Assembly (NCBI GenBank): GCA_964412905.1
Contig: CAYPQL010000056.1
Span: forward strand, 1-6,731
From: CAYPQL01 sp964412905
GTDB taxonomy: Bacteria > Patescibacteriota > Minisyncoccia > JAHIHE01 > JAGLIN01
DNA length: 6,731 nt
Direction of reading: 5' to 3'
A program made the translations under genes and the position numbers. The notes beneath the pieces are model-generated. The model saw nothing but the letters and a program-made list of their open reading frames with translations. It was not told the origin of the DNA and searched no databases. Positions 5,081 through 6,731 of the stretch are shown piece after piece. Position 1 is the first letter of the stretch. The number at the start of each line of letters is the position of its first letter.

Positions 5081-6088
5081 CTACCATGGAAGTTTTCCAA
5101 GTTTTTTCTTTAGCGCTGCATTCAGATCATTTCTTGAAAATTCTGCCGCTTTTTCTGTCGCTTGAGCAAAATCTTCAGGTTTACTTTTGAACTGATCTTT
5201 TATGTAGGCATAATTAATGTCTCGAGAACTATTTACAATTACTCCGAGACCATTCTTTTTAATACCTGCCACTGCTCCATCGGCTCCGCCACCTTGTGCT
5301 GCGCCATAGCCTGGCACAAGAAAAGGGCTCTCTGGCAAAAGCTCTCGCATTTTTAAAGCATCTTCAGGATAAGTTGCTCCCATAACTACGCCGATGCTAT
5401 TGCCGAACTCACCTGAGCACCCAAGGCTATCGCTCCATTTCCTTACAAGTTTTGCTGTCTCTTCCCAGACTTTTAAGCCGGATATTGTTTGTAGTTGTTC
5501 AATCTCCGAATTGGGACTGAAAGATGTTTTATCAACTACAAATATTCCTTTTTTATTTTCTTCCACGACTATGCGGAATTGAGAAATGCAAGAAGTGCCA
5601 ATATATGGTACTACTGTCATTGCGTCGAAATTCAGAAATGATGGATGTTTTTCAATTCTTGTCGCAGGATCTAAATTCGGCATCCATATTTCTATTCTTC
5701 CCATATGGCCTTGAGCGTATGCTTCAGCAGTATCACCGCCATCGCATCTTTTTGCATCTTCCAAGACTAGCAGTCCTTCTTTTCGGCACATTTCGACTGT
5801 CTTTTGAAGCGCCCACATACCCCAATAGCCGTACTTTTCATAAAAGGCTGTTTGAGGTTTTGCAACTGCGGCAAAAGGTGCAGCGGCTTTTATTATAAGC
5901 CTGTTGAATTCCATTATTGCCCGCGCTATGCCTTCGCCACTAGGTGCGTAGTTCTCAATTTTCATATTCTCGTATCCGTATCGCAGAATATGCTCGGGAA
6001 TATACCTTACCTGCGGATCAAGCCCAACGCATAAGATACTTTCCTTTTCCAGTTTTGCTTCTTCTAATCTATCTACAAATGGTTTCAT
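5081..6088 (-). CDS. pyrF: Orotidine 5'-phosphate decarboxylase, type 2
   Basis: Decarboxylates OMP to UMP, the last step of de novo UMP synthesis. From ATG 6088 the protein has 335 residues. Motifs in order are VGLDP (21-25), VAKPQTAFYE (75-84), the catalytic block DAKRCDGGDTAEAYA (111-125) with D111, K113 and D116 of the DxKxxD signature, MTVVPYIG (157-164), and the phosphate-binding region VPGYGAAQGGGADG (258-271) followed by VIVNSSRDINYAY (283-295). The layout and length fit the type 2 (bacterial long) OMP decarboxylases. The phosphate loop has one more residue (GYGAAQGG) than the usual GYGAQGG. The start at ATG 6088 is supported by AAGGATGTGAT, a 10-of-11 match to the extended anti-SD complement, whose first bases overlap the TAA of the preceding 39-aa gene. 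TTG 6094 is in frame but would sit against the SD. It ends in TAG. Its partner pyrE lies two genes downstream in the same operon. Confidence 0.93.
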   Translation of the reverse strand: MKPFVDRLEEAKLEKESILCVGLDPQVRYIPEHILRYGYENMKIENYAPSGEGIARAIMEFNRLIIKAAAPFAAVAKPQTAFYEKYGYWGMWALQKTVEMCRKEGLLVLEDAKRCDGGDTAEAYAQGHMGRIEIWMPNLDPATRIEKHPSFLNFDAMTVVPYIGTSCISQFRIVVEENKKGIFVVDKTSFSPNSEIEQLQTISGLKVWEETAKLVRKWSDSLGCSGEFGNSIGVVMGATYPEDALKMRELLPESPFLVPGYGAAQGGGADGAVAGIKKNGLGVIVNSSRDINYAYIKDQFKSKPEDFAQATEKAAEFSRNDLNAALKKKLGKLPW

Positions 6089-6102
6089 TTTCAATCACAT
6101 CC

Positions 6103-6222
6103 TTAATTCTTTTTTTCTATTTCATTCGTATTCGCATTCGATTCTGATCCGTGATAGACAAAATTCTTGCCTAACACTCTTTCTATCTTTTGATTTAGTG
6201 TTTCACCTGGAATCCATCTCAA
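6103..6222 (-). CDS. Small 39-aa protein with TTG start in the pyr operon
   Basis: This short frame begins at TTG 6222 and ends at TAA 6105-6103. It encodes MRWIPGETLNQKIERVLGKN followed by a polar, Asn/Glu/Lys-rich tail. The evidence for translation is its SD: AAGGAGGTGA, a perfect match to the 16S anti-SD complement, 4 nt before the TTG and overlapping the stop of the 85-aa gene. Its own stop overlaps the SD of pyrF in the same manner, so it fills the gap between two genes exactly. I know no family for it. It has no Cys, signal peptide or membrane segment. It could serve mainly to couple translation into pyrF. Confidence 0.65.
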   Translation of the reverse strand: MRWIPGETLNQKIERVLGKNFVYHGSESNANTNEIEKKN

Positions 6223-6234
6223 TTTCTCACCTCC

Positions 6235-6492
6235 TTAATTTAATTGCGGGTATAATCTACCCACAATTCGCGGCTCACATCCACTGCAGATTTTTTTACC
6301 ACAGCATAAATGTCCACCGCTAGTTTCCGGCTTTATAGGTTTCTCTAGCAATTTTGGGTCTTTCTTCTCTGTTTTCCTTTGACGAGGCGGGGGCTCTCGC
6401 TGCACATACCTCAGCCGCAAGTATTTTACTTTCTTCTCTCTTTCGCCGCAACACTTATGTATTTTCCTTTCTGGCTTTTCTGGTTTTGCCAT
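6235..6492 (-). CDS. Small Lys/Cys-rich protein with paired HxCCG motifs (85 aa)
   Basis: First gene of the pyr operon; the family is not recognised. The 85 residues carry HKCCG (12-16) and HLCCGKKICSGC (61-72), so the motif H-x-C-C-G occurs twice, the second time with an added CxxC. Between them is a basic, Pro-rich linker (about 17-57, e.g. REPPPRQRKTEKKDPK), which is probably disordered and could bind RNA or another polyanion. The Cys/His arrangement suggests zinc or another metal; this is inference. The start ATG 6492 has AAAGGTGA upstream with normal spacing. The stop TAA overlaps the SD of the next gene. A strong promoter lies about 120 nt upstream of the start. High Lys/Arg content sets it apart from the acidic 57-aa Cys-rich protein downstream. 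Confidence 0.72.
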   Translation of the reverse strand: MAKPEKPERKIHKCCGEREKKVKYLRLRYVQREPPPRQRKTEKKDPKLLEKPIKPETSGGHLCCGKKICSGCEPRIVGRLYPQLN

Positions 6493-6518
6493 ATCTTTTC
6501 ACCTTTCCTTTTCCTATT

Positions 6519-6534
6519 CTATTTTCAAAGATCA
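6519..6534 (-). promoter_or_regulatory. boxA-like sequence in the pyr leader (weak)
   Basis: TGATCTTTGAAAATAG on the minus strand resembles the boxA-type sequences of rRNA leaders (TGxTCTTTgAAAA). It lies in the untranslated leader, about 27 nt before the start of the 85-aa gene. Only the resemblance is seen; no boxB or other antitermination element is evident. Confidence 0.2.
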
Positions 6535-6555
6535 AACTCCTCTTCACTGGTTTTT

Positions 6556-6585
6556 CCTTAATTCTTAATGTTATAAGAAAAAAGG
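6556..6585 (-). other. Imperfect hairpin in the pyr operon leader
   Basis: On the minus strand CCTT-TT-TTCTTA, loop TAACAT, TAAGAA-TT-AAGG folds with two T-T mismatches. It lies about 26 nt after the predicted transcription start and 64 nt before the first gene. It is AU-rich and not followed by a U-tract, so it is not a terminator. The very short frame ATG-CCT-TTT-TTC-TTA-TAA (6588-6571) runs through it. Confidence 0.35.
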
Positions 6586-6617
6586 CATTCCCTCCAATTC
6601 GCTCAATCCTCAAATAA

Positions 6618-6646
6618 AAAATAGCAGGATAAAGACCTATTGTCAA
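6618..6646 (-). promoter_or_regulatory. Promoter of the pyr operon, extended -10 type
   Basis: On the minus strand TTGACA (6641-6646) and TATTTT (6618-6623) are separated by 17 bp, and TGC directly precedes the -10 hexamer, giving an extended -10. The predicted start is near 6611. Together with the terminator at 4114-4150 it defines a transcript of about 2.5 kb covering five genes. Confidence 0.78.
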
Positions 6647-6657
6647 GAAATAAAGAT

Positions 6658-6678
6658 ATTGGAAATTGGAAGTTGATT
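6658..6678. repeat. Degenerate 7-bp tandem repeat upstream of the pyr promoter
   Basis: ATTGGAA occurs twice in tandem, followed by the related GTTGATT. The DNA from here to the right edge holds no gene I can support. A short imperfect hairpin (TTGGCG/CGCCCAA, minus strand, about 6684-6700) lies in it without a T-tract. Confidence 0.5.
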
Positions 6679-6731
6679 GTTATATTGGGCGTGTCGCCAA
6701 TCACTTTTAGCGCATTACTTAAAATCAGTAT

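Noticed and set aside
5040..5087. N-terminal extension of the 57-aa protein from ATG 5087
   Set aside because: The ATG overlaps the pyrF stop but has no SD, while a strong SD sits just before ATG 5039.
6089..6094. TTG start for pyrF two codons upstream of the ATG
   Set aside because: It abuts the SD sequence; ATG 6088 has better spacing to AAGGATGTGAT.
6530..6541. AGGAGTTTGATC on the minus strand, resembling the 5' end of 16S rRNA
   Set aside because: The match ends immediately; no further 16S sequence follows, and a protein operon begins 38 nt later.
6455..6646. 63-aa minus-strand frame through the pyr leader
   Set aside because: It begins inside the -35 element and runs out of frame into the 85-aa gene, so most of it could not be translated from the predicted mRNA.
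1..6731. CRISPR array, tRNA, rRNA or complete insertion sequence
   Set aside because: No regularly spaced repeats, cloverleaf sequence, rRNA stretch or transposase gene was found by reading both strands.

Overview
The window reads as AT-rich, gene-dense bacterial DNA with every supportable gene on the minus strand. The best guess is a Patescibacteria/CPR (Parcubacteria-like) genome. Reasons are a 755-residue single-pass surface protein with tandem beta-sandwich repeats, the remnant of a small AAA/DUF4143-type ATPase, degenerate short tandem repeats and REP-like palindromes between genes, and several genes without a Shine-Dalgarno (SD) sequence. This placement comes from gene style, not a marker gene. 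TAG, TAA and standard codons are used normally; no recoding is evident.

Layout, in transcription order (right to left). (1) 6650-4114: a compact operon. A promoter (TTGACA-17-TATTTT with a TG extension) is followed by a leader of about 120 nt. Then come a Cys/Lys-rich 85-aa protein, a 39-aa protein starting at TTG, pyrF (OMP decarboxylase, type 2), a 57-aa protein with 8 Cys, and pyrE (orotate phosphoribosyltransferase with a Cys-rich tail). The genes are tightly packed, and several stop codons abut or overlap the next SD. The SDs are unusually long matches to the 16S anti-SD. An imperfect hairpin with a U-tract follows pyrE, and a perfect 44-bp palindrome followed by six Us lies further down.

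(2) 3950-3684: a fossil transcription unit. A perfect consensus promoter (TTGACA-17-TATAAT) with operator-like palindromes drives a 36-codon ORF that looks like the first 25 or so residues of a DUF4143-type ATPase cut short. It ends at a terminator that is a sequence relative of the pyr terminator. (3) 3668-3431: two inverted REP-like elements and an 8-bp tandem repeat. (4) 3419-20: a strong promoter, the 755-aa surface protein, an AntA/AntB-type antirepressor gene interrupted by an amber codon at a conserved Trp position, and a 138-aa protein of unknown function.

PyrE and PyrF together would convert orotate plus PRPP to UMP. No earlier pyrimidine genes are present here. The most unusual feature is the insertion of small Cys-rich proteins around and between pyrF and pyrE, together with the Cys-rich extension of PyrE itself. 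I see no CRISPR array, tRNA, rRNA or intact mobile element.
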